Assembly (NCBI GenBank): GCA_015478725.1
Contig: JADMIG010000004.1
Span: 1-64,000 of the forward strand
Source of the DNA: Chloroflexota bacterium
Lineage (GTDB): Bacteria > Chloroflexota > Limnocylindria > Limnocylindrales > CSP1-4
Direction: 5' to 3'
DNA length: 64,000 nt
The notes under the pieces were generated by a model that did not search any database, had not been told where the DNA came from, and saw only the letters and a list, made by a program, of their open reading frames with translations. Both the position numbers and the translations under genes were made by a program. Position 1 is the first letter of the stretch. Each line of letters starts with the position of its first letter. This document shows positions 17,860 to 27,037 of the stretch, piece by piece.

Positions 17860-18912
17860 TCAGCGGGGGGCGCGGGCGTACGTGTCGGCGACGAGCACCC
17901 GCTGCATGCGATCGAGCTCCTCGAGGACGACGCCCGTTCCCCGGGCGACGCAGGTGAGCGGGTCATCGGCCACGTGGACCGGCATCTGGGTCGCCTCGGC
18001 CACCCGCCGGTCGAGGCCCGACAGGAGGGCACCGCCGCCGGCGAGGACGATGCCCTGGTCCATGATGTCCGCGACGAGCTCCGGCGGCGTCTCCTCGATC
18101 GTATCCTTGATCGTGTCGACGATCTGCTGGACGGAGGGCTCGATCGCCTCGCGGATCTGGTCTGCGCCCACCTCGACGGCCCGCGGCAGGCCAGTCAGGA
18201 GGTCGCGGCCCCGAAGGGTGACCCGCTGGACGTCCCAGTCCCCGGGACACGCCGAGGCGATCGCGATCTTGATGTCCTCCGCCGTCCGCTCGCCGAGCAG
18301 CAGGTTGTACTCGCGACGGGCGAAGGTGACGATGTCCTGATCCATCTCGTCGCCGCCGATGCGGATGCTGCGGCTGACGACGATCCCGCCGAGGCTGATG
18401 ACGGCGACCTCCGTCGTGCCACCGCCGATGTCCACGATGAGGCTGCCGGACGGCTCGCTCACCGGCAGCCCGGCCCCGATCGCGGCGGCCATCGGCTCCT
18501 CGATGAGGCGGGCCCAGCGGGCACCGGCGTTGAGCGCCGCGTCGCGGACCGCCCGCTTCTCGACCTCCGTGACGCCGGACGGGACGCCGAGGATCATCCG
18601 CGGCCGCGGGATGAGGCCGTGGCTCTTGTGAACCTCGTGGACGAAATAACGGAGCATCTGCTCGGTGACGTCGAAGTCGCTGATGACGCCGTCGCGGAGC
18701 GGTCGGATCGCGATGATGTTCGCTGGCGTCCGGCCGACCATCCGCTTCGCCTCCGCGCCGATGGCGAGGACCTTCCGCGTCTTCGCGTCGATCGCGACGA
18801 CGCTCGGCTCGCTCATGACGATGCCGCGGTCGCGGACGTGGACGAGCGTGTTCGCCGTCCCGAGATCGATCCCGATATCACGGGAGAAGAGGCCGAGGAG
18901 AGCGTCGAACAT
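17860..18912 (-). CDS. mreB: Rod shape-determining protein MreB
   Basis: Actin-like cytoskeletal ATPase guiding lateral cell-wall synthesis at the membrane. It starts MFDALLGLFSRDIGIDLGTANTL, with the phosphate-1 loop. EPSVVAID, the phosphate-2 loop IVDIGGGTTEVAVISLGG, and the adenosine loop IVLAGGGALLSGLD are all present. At 350 residues it is of normal length. The likely promoter is a TATACT box about 90 bp upstream. It forms an operon with mreC. The presence of mreBC suggests a rod-shaped or elongating cell. Confidence 0.96.
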   Translation of the reverse strand: MFDALLGLFSRDIGIDLGTANTLVHVRDRGIVMSEPSVVAIDAKTRKVLAIGAEAKRMVGRTPANIIAIRPLRDGVISDFDVTEQMLRYFVHEVHKSHGLIPRPRMILGVPSGVTEVEKRAVRDAALNAGARWARLIEEPMAAAIGAGLPVSEPSGSLIVDIGGGTTEVAVISLGGIVVSRSIRIGGDEMDQDIVTFARREYNLLLGERTAEDIKIAIASACPGDWDVQRVTLRGRDLLTGLPRAVEVGADQIREAIEPSVQQIVDTIKDTIEETPPELVADIMDQGIVLAGGGALLSGLDRRVAEATQMPVHVADDPLTCVARGTGVVLEELDRMQRVLVADTYARAPR

Positions 18913-19003
18913 CGGCGGGTGAGGGTCCTCGTCGGGGTCGCAGGCCGCGGTCGCGGATCCGTCGGCCCACGTCGCCGACGGTGGCCGCCGGCAGGGCCCG
19001 AGC

Positions 19004-19009
19004 AGTATA
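19004..19009 (-). promoter_or_regulatory. -10-like hexamer upstream of mreB
   Basis: TATACT on the minus strand, about 90 bases before the mreB start and next to the 14-bp repeat array. The -35 box is unclear. Confidence 0.35.
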
Positions 19010-19030
19010 CCCGCCGTCGCGCGAGGGTCC

Positions 19031-19114
19031 GGTCGCGTGGCTCAGGTCACGTGGCTCCCGTCACGTGGCTCCGGTCGCGTGGCTCAGGTCACATGGCTCC
19101 GGTCACGCGTGACG
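19031..19114. repeat. 14-bp tandem repeat array between mreB and radC
   Basis: Five units at exact 14-bp spacing (consensus GGTCACGTGGCTCC, positions 19031, 19045, 19059, 19073, 19087) plus a partial sixth at 19101 that contains the radC stop codon. Most units carry CACGTG or CGCGTG. The core resembles the 34-bp array at 50.5 kb. Confidence 0.85.
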
Positions 19115-19864
19115 ATCGAACGCCACGCCGCGGTCGCGGAGCGAGACCCATGCATCGTGGCCGATGACGAGATGGTCGAGCAGGTCGATATCGAGGAGCC
19201 GTCCCGCGGCGAGCGCTTCCGCCGTGAGGTGGAGGTCGTCCGAGCTCGGTGTCGGATCGCCGGACGGATGGTTGTGGACGAGGATGACGCCCGTCGCGTT
19301 GAGCCTGACCGCGTCGCGAAACAGCTCGCCGACCCGCACGAGCGAGGCGCTCACGTTGCCCTGGTAGACCGTGACGACGCGGAGGACGGTGTTCTTCGTG
19401 TTGAGGAGGACCGCCCGGAGCTCCTCGCGCTCGAGGCGGCCCATCTGGAGGACGAGCCGGTCCGCGACATCGGTCGGCGAACGGACGGTCCACCTGCCGG
19501 CCGGCCAGTCGGCGAGGAGCCGGCGTCCGAGCTCGAACGCCGCCACGAGCTGGCCGGCCCGGACGGCTCCGACACCGGGGAGTGCAGCGAGCTCCAGCTC
19601 GCTCGCCCGGGCGAGGCCGGTGACGCCGTCGTGGCGGGCGAGCGCCTCTTCGGCGAGGTCGAGGGCGGACGCGCCGCGGGTGCCCGATCCCCAGATGAGC
19701 GCGATGAGCTCCGCGGTCGTCAGGCCGCCGACGCCCCGCAGGGCGAGGCGCTCGCGCGGCCGCTCGGCGGCCGGGACTTCGCGGATCCGCCGACCCGCAG
19801 GCACGGCCGTGGGCGCCGTCCGGGGACTCGGGGCGTCAGGGGTGGGTTCGAGGATCGCGACCAA
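19103..19864 (-). CDS. radC: RadC family JAB/MPN-domain protein
   Basis: DUF2466/RadC protein of unknown molecular function; the historic DNA-repair link is weak. A helix-hairpin-helix-like N-terminal part (RLALRGVGGLTTAELIALIWGSG, then a second GVGAVRAGQL) precedes the JAMM domain. The metal-binding motif is intact as HNHPSGDPTPSSDD. A TTG start at 19864 is preferred since GGAG lies seven bases upstream, giving 253 residues. An ATG at 19942 would add 26 low-complexity residues. Its stop codon falls within the 14-bp tandem repeat. Confidence 0.87.
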   Translation of the reverse strand: MVAILEPTPDAPSPRTAPTAVPAGRRIREVPAAERPRERLALRGVGGLTTAELIALIWGSGTRGASALDLAEEALARHDGVTGLARASELELAALPGVGAVRAGQLVAAFELGRRLLADWPAGRWTVRSPTDVADRLVLQMGRLEREELRAVLLNTKNTVLRVVTVYQGNVSASLVRVGELFRDAVRLNATGVILVHNHPSGDPTPSSDDLHLTAEALAAGRLLDIDLLDHLVIGHDAWVSLRDRGVAFDRHA

Positions 19865-20326
19865 TGTACGTCTCCGCTCGTGGACACGCTCGGGGCGTCC
19901 CCCGGACCCGGACGACGGGAGCCCGCCGATTCCCCCCGCCATCCGGATCCGAGGAACGAGGCGAAGACTAGCGAAGCTCGCTCACCTGGCCATTACCGCG
20001 GGCGGCGGTTCGCGCGCGGCGGTTCGCGCGCGGCGGGTTCATCGCATATCGCTCCGCCGAGACCGTTACGGGGCGAACCGGGGCGGATCGACCGCCCCGC
20101 TGATCGCCGTGCGAGTCGACGCGCCACGGGTTGAGCGTGACGAGGACACCGGAACGCGCGCCACGCAGGCAGGAAGTGGGCCGTTGCCGGAGCTCGAGTG
20201 CCGTAAAAGTCTGCCGGTGTCGATACGCGATGAAATGGCGTTCCCGACCCGGGCCGTTACCCGTCCCCGGCCGCGCCGGGCGCGTGCGCGGTCGACGCCG
20301 CCGGTCACCACGCACTGCCCGGCGAC
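19865..20326. other. 462-bp intergenic region with repeats and hairpin, no gene assigned
   Basis: Contains a direct repeat of about 14 bp (GCGGCGGTTCGCGC, 20000-20040) and a perfect 8-bp stem with 5-nt loop at 20079-20099. A stretch at 20190-20260 has clearly lower G+C than its surroundings. Short ORFs cross it in several frames, but none has a start, codon pattern or motif that supports a gene. It could be a decayed gene or a structured RNA. Confidence 0.35.
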
Positions 20327-21319
20327 TCAGCCGTGCGTGGCGACCTGGGCGAGGACGAGGAGCAGTCCGTTGAACGTCGCGTGGAGGGCGAGCGGGGCGG
20401 CAAGCGACCGCCGCCGGACGAAGATCGCCCCGAGGGCGAGGGCCACCGGCAGGCGGGTCACGAACGCCACCACCGCCCGGCCGGTCGCATCGCCGAAGTC
20501 GGTCCCGCCCACGGTGAGGACGTGGCCGATGGCGAAGAAGACCGCCGCCCGGAGGACAGCCGCTCGGACCGGCATGGAGCGGGCCCAGATCGTCGTCGAG
20601 AAGCCGCGGAAGAACAGCTCTTCGCCCAGGGGAGCGACGACGACGGCAGCCAGGACGTTGGCGGCGAGACCGCCGCCGCTGCCGGACGGCGGGAGCGGAC
20701 TGTCCGGTGTCGGCAGGATCGGCGAGAGGAGCACCGCGAGGAGCGCGCTCGCGAGGAGGACGGGAACGGCGATCACGACACCCCAGGCGACGTCCTCCAC
20801 GAGGGCGGGCAGCGGCCGTCCGCCGATCCCCATCGCCCGCCACGTGAGCGTCCCAGGGCCGACGACGAGGAGCCGGATGAGGGCGAGGTAGACGAGCGCC
20901 TGGACGGCGACCGAGAGGAGCGTCGCGACAGGTCCCGCGGTGTCCATGCCGAGCGCCACGAGGGGCACGCCGAGGATCGCGATGATGAGAAGCGAGAGCG
21001 GGATCGAGGCGGCGAAGACGAGGAACGGTGACGGCCCGACCGGCGACGATGGCGGTCCGTCCGGGGCGTGAGCCGCCCGCTCGATCGTCTGCGACCCCGC
21101 CCCGGCGACCAGCCCGAGCGAGAGGAGGGCGAGCCCGATGAGCGCGAGCGCGAAGGAGACGCCCTCGGCCACGCCGGACAGGAACGCCACGACGAGGAAC
21201 CCGGCACCCATGAGGAAGGCGAGCCAGCCGACGAGGAAGAGCCCCGGTGCGGCGCGACCCTCGAGGGTGAACGTCCGCGCTCCGGGACGCGGCGGTCCCG
21301 GGAGATCGGGTCCGGTCAA
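20327..21319 (-). CDS. CPBP family intramembrane glutamic metalloprotease
   Basis: Polytopic membrane protein of the Rce1/CPBP (Abi) family, with about eight hydrophobic helices. All three catalytic motifs are present: EELFFR (Glu233/Glu234), FAIGH, and HATFN near the C-terminus. Many bacterial CPBP proteins act in prenyl-protein or bacteriocin-related processing or have unknown substrates. The ATG overlaps the upstream zinc-ribbon gene by four bases (ATGA), so the two are co-translated. Residues 1-25 are a Pro-rich cytosolic tail. Confidence 0.88.
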   Translation of the reverse strand: MTGPDLPGPPRPGARTFTLEGRAAPGLFLVGWLAFLMGAGFLVVAFLSGVAEGVSFALALIGLALLSLGLVAGAGSQTIERAAHAPDGPPSSPVGPSPFLVFAASIPLSLLIIAILGVPLVALGMDTAGPVATLLSVAVQALVYLALIRLLVVGPGTLTWRAMGIGGRPLPALVEDVAWGVVIAVPVLLASALLAVLLSPILPTPDSPLPPSGSGGGLAANVLAAVVVAPLGEELFFRGFSTTIWARSMPVRAAVLRAAVFFAIGHVLTVGGTDFGDATGRAVVAFVTRLPVALALGAIFVRRRSLAAPLALHATFNGLLLVLAQVATHG

Positions 21320-21984
21320 CGCTCCGGCAGCGGGTCGGACGAGGAGCGGGTCGGGTTCGCCGGGCGGATCGGGCGGGCTGGTCGGACGCGGGTCGACGGC
21401 GGGACCGCGAGCGGGTCCGGCGCGATCTCCGGCATCGCGCCCCGAGGGATCGAGCGGCCGACGCTCACGTCGGTCACGGCCGGGGCGAGCGCGGCCGGCG
21501 CCTCACGCCGCTCGAAGTCGCGTCCGCACCAAGCACAGAGCGACCAGTCCAGGCCGACGAGCCGGCTGCAGTTCGGACAGACGCGCTTGAGGCGGGTCCG
21601 ACACGTGGGGCAGAGGATCCACTCGTCGTTGACGCGGCGGGCGCATGCGGGGCACGACGAGACGGACTCCACCTCCGCGAGGAGCGCCTCCTCGGCGAGC
21701 GTCCGCTCGAATACCTCGCCGATCTTCTCCTGCGGCCGGACGATCCGGTAGACGATGACCGCGGCGACGAAGGCGACCGGCGAGAAGACGATGATGAACG
21801 CCGCCGCCACGTACGGCAGCACCGGATTCTCGGTCCGCAGCTGCATGTCGCGGAACGCCCAGTACGACGCGGCGAGCCAGATGACGACGACGTAGACCGC
21901 GACGACCTGGGATGTCAGCTGGACGATCGGATTGCCGACGATCCCGCCGAAGAAGGATCCGACCTGCTGGATGAGTTGGTCCAT
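21316..21984 (-). CDS. Membrane protein with double zinc ribbon
   Basis: Two hydrophobic helices in the first ~80 residues (QVVAVYVVVIWLAASYWAF and a second Val/Ala-rich one) are followed by a short helix. Four CxxC knuckles (CPAC, CPTC, CPNC, CAWC) form two zinc ribbons between about residues 113 and 163. The last ~55 residues are Pro/Arg-rich. Not a characterised family. The layout suggests a membrane-tethered adaptor with cytosolic zinc ribbons. It is translationally coupled to the downstream CPBP protease. A likely promoter (TGCTACACT, near 22060-22068 on the minus strand) lies about 75 bp upstream. Confidence 0.75.
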   Translation of the reverse strand: MDQLIQQVGSFFGGIVGNPIVQLTSQVVAVYVVVIWLAASYWAFRDMQLRTENPVLPYVAAAFIIVFSPVAFVAAVIVYRIVRPQEKIGEVFERTLAEEALLAEVESVSSCPACARRVNDEWILCPTCRTRLKRVCPNCSRLVGLDWSLCAWCGRDFERREAPAALAPAVTDVSVGRSIPRGAMPEIAPDPLAVPPSTRVRPARPIRPANPTRSSSDPLPER

Positions 21985-22140
21985 GGGTCGGTTCGCGCGC
22001 CTCCATGGGTCGCCGATCCGGGAGTCGACGGGACGGCCCGGGGGGCGACGACGTGGGCCGCAGTGTAGCAGGGGCCCCGCCGCGGACCCGCCGGCTGGCG
22101 CGGACCCGGGTTTGGGCCGACGCGCCGTCCGTCCGGCCCG

Positions 22141-23052
22141 TCACACCGCGTCGCGGGCCGAGGGCCTCGTTCCGCCGGATCGGACGCGGGCCGTCCAGAG
22201 CGCGCTTCGCCACGCCGCGGCGATCGCGAGGATCGTCAGGCCCACCAGCCAGGCCGTGACGAGGAGGACGATCCACAGCCCGATGAGCGGCGGCGGCGCT
22301 GCCTTCGCGATGAGGTCGTGCACGGCGCCCCTCGCCGCCGCCGGTGCCCCGAGGGCGGGGACGAGGGCGACGAGCAGGCCGGCGAGCCCGACGACGACGA
22401 CGACGGCGCTCGCCAGCGGGTCGCGGACCAGTCGCAGCACGGACCGTCCGAGCGCCCGGACCGTCGATGCATCCTCGACGAGGACGATGCGCAGGGCGAC
22501 CCCGCCGATCGCCTCGACGGCGATCCAGGTGGCGACGACCGCGACGATCTGCGGGACGGATGCGCGGACGACGCGCTCGACGAGCGAGACGGCGATATCC
22601 GACGGTGTGAGCAGCTCGCGATAGACGGCCTCGCCGATGGACGGCGCCACGGCCACCACGACGAGCGCGAGCGGCAGGAGCGCGACGAGCCGCACGCCGA
22701 CAAGCCGGCCGAAGCGGCGCGGTCGGTCGGCTGGAAGCGGCGGCTGGAGCGACGCCCGGACCAGCGTCGCCTCCATGATCGCCCCGAGCGCGACGCCGAG
22801 GAGGACGGCTCCGAGCGCCACCGCCGCGACCGCGCCGAGCGCGAGGATCGTCGAGCTCGTGGGGCCGGCCGCCGTGACCGCCGTGGGGCCGACGAGGTTC
22901 GCCAGGCCGACCGCCGAGGGGAACGGGATGAGCGGCAGGAGGACCACGCCGATCCCACCGCGAACGAGGAAGCCGGCGAGTGCGATGGGCCAGAGGCCCG
23001 GATCCTCGAGCGTCCGGCGGACGGCGGCGCGGACCGGCGCGGTCCAGCCCAT
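22141..23052 (-). CDS. Polytopic membrane protein of unknown function
   Basis: 303 residues with about six hydrophobic segments separated by short loops, rich in Ala, Val and Leu. The first ~20 residues are an amphipathic lead-in and the tail is basic. No catalytic motif was recognised. Proteins of this look are often annotated as membrane proteins with glycerophosphodiesterase-type membrane domains, but I cannot assign that here. Its ATG shares a base with the stop of the UPF0182 gene (TGATG), so the two are coupled and may work together in the membrane. Confidence 0.65.
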   Translation of the reverse strand: MGWTAPVRAAVRRTLEDPGLWPIALAGFLVRGGIGVVLLPLIPFPSAVGLANLVGPTAVTAAGPTSSTILALGAVAAVALGAVLLGVALGAIMEATLVRASLQPPLPADRPRRFGRLVGVRLVALLPLALVVVAVAPSIGEAVYRELLTPSDIAVSLVERVVRASVPQIVAVVATWIAVEAIGGVALRIVLVEDASTVRALGRSVLRLVRDPLASAVVVVVGLAGLLVALVPALGAPAAARGAVHDLIAKAAPPPLIGLWIVLLVTAWLVGLTILAIAAAWRSALWTARVRSGGTRPSARDAV

Positions 23053-26000
23053 CAGGGCGCGAGGCTCGCTCCGGACGATGGCGCTGCGGGGGATGAGGTT
23101 GGGGCGGCGGGTGACGAGGGAGCCGGAGATCCGCCCGTCAGGGTCGCGAGGCGCGCGAGCGCGTCCCGGACGAGGGCGATCTCCGATCCATACGTCGCGA
23201 AGTCTCCGGCCCGGAGGGCGGCCTGCGCTCGCTCGAAGTGGAGGTTCGCGTAGCCGACGAGTGCCTGGACATCCGCCGGCAGGGCCTGGCCGGTCCCTGG
23301 GCTCGCCGTGGGACCGGGGCTTGTTCCCGGACCCGGACTCGCGGTCGGGCCGCCGGATCCGCCGCCAGCCGCCCCGTTGCTGCCCGGGAATCCGCCGGCG
23401 AGGAGGAGCCGCAGCGCCTGGTCGAGCGTGTCGCCCCAGACGACGGTGGTCGACGTCGCGAGGACGACTTTCTGCAGCTGCGGGAAGGCCGCATTCGCCG
23501 ATTGCAGGTAGATCGGCTGGAGATAGATGAGCGAGTCCTGGAGCGGGATGACGATGAGGTTGCCCTTGATGACCTTGCTCCCGGCCTGGTCCCACAGGCT
23601 CACCTGGGAGGAGATCGTCGGTTCCGCGTCGATCTTCGCCTCGATCTGGTTCGGGCCGAGGACGCTCGTGTCCTGGGGGAACTGGTAGACCAGGACCTGG
23701 CCCCGGTTCGACCCGTCGTTGCGAGCGGCGATCCAGGCGATCATGTTCGGTCGGGACTTGGGGACCATCGGCTGGAGGAGGAGGAATTCCGCCTTCGGCT
23801 GATCGGGCAGGCGCATGACGACGTAGTACGCCTCGGTCGGCAGGCTCTGCGAGCCGCCCGGGTTGGCGGGGACCGTCCACAGGTCGCTGTTCGAGTAGAA
23901 CGCCGCCGTATCCGTCACGTGGTACTTCGCGAACTGGTTCGTCTCGACGTTGAACAGGTCCTCCGGGACGCGGAGGTGGGCCTGGAGATCAGCCGGCATG
24001 CTCGCCAGCGGGGTGAACAGTCCCGGGAAGATGCCCTCATAGGCCCGGATGATCGGGTCCGTGGGATCGGCGACGTAGAACGTCATGGACCCGTCGTAGG
24101 CGTTCATGACGATCTTCACGCTGTTCCGGATGTAGTTGAACGAATCGGCCGCGAGACCGCTCGTCGAGCCGAGGGTCGAACCGTCGAACGACTGGGCGTT
24201 CGGGAAGCGGTCGCTGATCGTGTACGCGTCCTGGACGTAGAACAGCTTTCCGCCCGAGATCACGAGGTACGGGTCCTGGTCGAAGCGAAGGAATGGCGCG
24301 ATGAGGCCGAGCCGGTCGCTGAGCGAGCGGTGGAAGAGCAGCTGGCTGTCCGCGGTGATCTGGTCGCTGATGAGGAGGTTGACGTCCCCGAACCGGATGG
24401 CGAACAGCGCACGCGCGAGGGTCGTGTCGAGCCTGATTCCGGAGGTGCCGGTCCAGGGCGGCGCGGCGGTCCCGTCCGTCGCGCTCGTCGTGCTGCCGAC
24501 CGGGTAGTCGAATGCCGCCTGCTTCGCGTCCACGATCACGTAGTCCGAGGGACGCTCACCGAAGTAGATCCGCGGCTGGGCGATCGCGGGCGCACCGCCG
24601 ACCGAGACCGGCGGCAGATCCTTGATGATGAGGTCCGGCTGACCGGCCGGCGTCGCCTGGTTCACCGGGACCATCGCGACGCCCACGCCATGGGTGAACG
24701 TGATCCGCTGGTTCACCCACGAGTTTGCCTGCGGGTTCTTGTCCGGCGCCAGCTCCCGCGCCGAGAGCATCACCTGGCGTAGCTGGCCGTCGATCGTGTA
24801 GCGGTCCGTGTCGACGTCCGTGAAGGCGTAGTACTGCCGGATCGTCTGCAGCTGGCCAAGCGCGTCGCCGAGCGGCACCTTGTCCCACAGGCGCGCGTTC
24901 TGGAAGGTCGCTGATTCCGCCGTGACCTTCGCCTGGGTGAGCGGGGCGGCACCGTCGAACGGCGTCGGCGACCATGCGGACAGGCCGAACGCGAGTCGCG
25001 TCATCGCGATGTTGTTCGCGATGTATGGCTGCTCCTGGGCGTACTGGTTCGGCAGGACCGAGAACTGCTGGACGAGCGCCGGGTACACCGTCCCGAGCAC
25101 GAACGAGGCGACGAGCCAGCTCGCCACGGCGAACCCGAGCGGCCAGACCCAGCGGGTGAAGGCGGCGCCCACAAGGAACGCTCCGGCGAGCGCGGCGATG
25201 ACGGTGAGGACGTCGAAGGCGAGGAACTGGGCGTGCGCATCCGTGTAGCTCACGCCGGTCGCGACGCCGCGGTTCGAGTAGACGAGCTCGAGCTTGTCGA
25301 GCTGGTAGCCGACGGCGATGAGGATGAGCAGGAGGCCGCCGAGGACCGCGAGATGGACCCGCACGCGCGTCGTGAGCTGCAGGCCGGCTTCCACGAGACC
25401 GACCGCGTACCGCGCGCCGGCGAGGATGAGACTGCCGATCAGCAGCGTCGTCGCGACGGACTGCAGGAGCCGGATGAACGGCAGCTGGAAGAGGAAGAAG
25501 CCGATGTCGCGCCCGAAGACCGGGTCCGTCACCGGCGGAGCGCCGGCCGGTGCATACGGGACCTGGTGGGCCCAGAGCTGGATCGTCTCCCATCGGCCGG
25601 CCACGGTGCCGGCGATGCCGAGGGCGAAGAGGACGGCGATGACCACGAGCGCGATGCGGAGGATCGGCGTGAGCTCCGGCATCTCGTCTCCGTCGACGAC
25701 CACGGGACGGGGCCCGCCGGGCCCTCGACCGCCACCGGCCCGCTGGTCGAACCGCTCGAACCGGGGATCGTCGCCGAGTCGACCGCCGAAGCGCCGGGCG
25801 TTCGCCACCCGCGCCTCCATGGAGCGTTCCTCCATCGTCCGCATCGCCTCGGCGAGACGGTCGAACAGCGAGCCGGCACCGCCGCGGCCGGTCGATCGCG
25901 GCACGCCTCGATCGGCAAGCCACAGCCCGCCGAGGAGGAGGACGAGGGCGACGACGAGGGTGCCGACGAAGAGGCCGAGCTGGGTGAGGACGCGGGTCCA

Positions 26001-26504
26001 GAAGACGCTCTCGAAGCCGACGCTCCGGAACCAGATCGCGTCCGTCCAGAACGTGACCGTCGTGCCGCCGAGTGCGAGGACGAGGAGGATCGCAACGACG
26101 AGGACCGCGAGGCCGATCCGCCGCCCTCCGCCGCGAGGGGATCTGCCGGCGCCGTCGTCCGGTCCGCCCGGCGGAGGCGATCCGCCGCCGCCCGTCGGGC
26201 GCCGCCCCCGAGGGCCTCGCAGGCCGCGCGGGCGGCGAGGCCGGTCGTCGATCGGCGTCGGGCGCGGTCCTGGTGGGACGTCGTCCCGCTCGTCAGGCGA
26301 CGCGTCATCGAGTGCCTCGGCGGCCTCCGGCTCTGACGGCGGCGGCGCCGGGACCTCGTCCGACGCGTCCTCCACCGGGGCCTCGTCCGGTCCATGCGGC
26401 TCGCCGCTCGCCCGACGGTTCACCGATCCGCCGGCGGCCTGACCCGACGCCGCCGCCTGACGGCGTCGGAGTTCGTCCATGAACTCGTCGAACAGGTCAC
26501 GCAT
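23052..26504 (-). CDS. UPF0182 family large membrane protein
   Basis: Large integral membrane protein of the UPF0182/COG1615 family, function unknown, found mainly in Actinobacteria, Cyanobacteria and Chloroflexi. Residues 1-140 are an Asp/Pro/Arg-rich cytosolic tail. About seven transmembrane helices follow (to about residue 470). A large soluble part comes next with the family blocks GVATGVSYTDAHAQFLAFDVL, QEQPYIANNIAMTR and ARELAPDKNPQANSWVNQRITFTHG. The last ~100 residues include a Gly/Pro-rich linker and a helical segment with LPADVQALVGYANLHFERAQAAL. At 1150 residues it is longer than typical because of both tails. A TAGACT box ends 12 bases before the ATG. Confidence 0.93.
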   Translation of the reverse strand: MRDLFDEFMDELRRRQAAASGQAAGGSVNRRASGEPHGPDEAPVEDASDEVPAPPPSEPEAAEALDDASPDERDDVPPGPRPTPIDDRPRRPRGLRGPRGRRPTGGGGSPPPGGPDDGAGRSPRGGGRRIGLAVLVVAILLVLALGGTTVTFWTDAIWFRSVGFESVFWTRVLTQLGLFVGTLVVALVLLLGGLWLADRGVPRSTGRGGAGSLFDRLAEAMRTMEERSMEARVANARRFGGRLGDDPRFERFDQRAGGGRGPGGPRPVVVDGDEMPELTPILRIALVVIAVLFALGIAGTVAGRWETIQLWAHQVPYAPAGAPPVTDPVFGRDIGFFLFQLPFIRLLQSVATTLLIGSLILAGARYAVGLVEAGLQLTTRVRVHLAVLGGLLLILIAVGYQLDKLELVYSNRGVATGVSYTDAHAQFLAFDVLTVIAALAGAFLVGAAFTRWVWPLGFAVASWLVASFVLGTVYPALVQQFSVLPNQYAQEQPYIANNIAMTRLAFGLSAWSPTPFDGAAPLTQAKVTAESATFQNARLWDKVPLGDALGQLQTIRQYYAFTDVDTDRYTIDGQLRQVMLSARELAPDKNPQANSWVNQRITFTHGVGVAMVPVNQATPAGQPDLIIKDLPPVSVGGAPAIAQPRIYFGERPSDYVIVDAKQAAFDYPVGSTTSATDGTAAPPWTGTSGIRLDTTLARALFAIRFGDVNLLISDQITADSQLLFHRSLSDRLGLIAPFLRFDQDPYLVISGGKLFYVQDAYTISDRFPNAQSFDGSTLGSTSGLAADSFNYIRNSVKIVMNAYDGSMTFYVADPTDPIIRAYEGIFPGLFTPLASMPADLQAHLRVPEDLFNVETNQFAKYHVTDTAAFYSNSDLWTVPANPGGSQSLPTEAYYVVMRLPDQPKAEFLLLQPMVPKSRPNMIAWIAARNDGSNRGQVLVYQFPQDTSVLGPNQIEAKIDAEPTISSQVSLWDQAGSKVIKGNLIVIPLQDSLIYLQPIYLQSANAAFPQLQKVVLATSTTVVWGDTLDQALRLLLAGGFPGSNGAAGGGSGGPTASPGPGTSPGPTASPGTGQALPADVQALVGYANLHFERAQAALRAGDFATYGSEIALVRDALARLATLTGGSPAPSSPAAPTSSPAAPSSGASLAP

Positions 26505-26567
26505 GACGGTCCGCCGAGTCTACCCTGCGCGCCTCCGCTGCGCCGTGGGGCCGGGTCGAACGGCGGA

Positions 26568-26942
26568 TCAGGGTCGCGCCAGGCCTTCGACGGAGCGGCG
26601 GAACCCGGCGAGGACAGCCTCCGCGAGCTCGTTCGGCCGCATCGCCGCGGCCCGGGCCGGTTCGGGCCGGATGGCCACGAGGACCGCGAGCGGCAGGTCC
26701 CACGGTCGCAGCGGATCGTCCGCCGCGCTGGCGGGGGCGAGTCGGAACTGGAGCCGGCCGGCCTCCTCGAGGACGAGGCCGGACAGCGATCCTGCAAGGC
26801 TGGGCCCCAGGCGCAGGGCCGGAGGATCCGGCGGTGGTCCCGCCGCGGGCGCCACGTCGCGGAACGAGACGATGCCGTCGCCGTCCGTCACCCAGCACAT
26901 CGCCGTCCACCAGCCGCCCTCGATCTCGGTCGGGCGCCCCAT
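26568..26942 (-). CDS. Small protein of unknown function
   Basis: No family recognised. The ATG at 26942 starts MGRPTEIEGGWWTAMCWV and gives 124 residues. A TTG four codons earlier is an alternative. The sequence alternates short beta-like segments (GGWWTAMCWVTDGDGIVSFRDV, with two Trp) and ends in a helical region LAVLVAIRPEPARAAAMRPNELAEAVLAGFRRSVEGL. Composition is unlike the shadow frames around it, and it keeps the strand and tight spacing of its neighbours, so it is probably real. It lies between the zinc-ribbon gene and UPF0182. Confidence 0.5.
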   Translation of the reverse strand: MGRPTEIEGGWWTAMCWVTDGDGIVSFRDVAPAAGPPPDPPALRLGPSLAGSLSGLVLEEAGRLQFRLAPASAADDPLRPWDLPLAVLVAIRPEPARAAAMRPNELAEAVLAGFRRSVEGLARP

Positions 26943-27037
26943 GCCGGCCCGCAAGTCACGATCGCGGACGCGGATGACCTGCTCGCGGAGAAAGGATGGA
27001 CCGGGGGATGGCAGTCGGGCTGGCACTCGAACGGAGT

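Noticed and set aside
19985-20320. RNase P, tmRNA, SRP or 6S RNA
   Set aside because: None of the conserved cores I know for these RNAs could be found on either strand.
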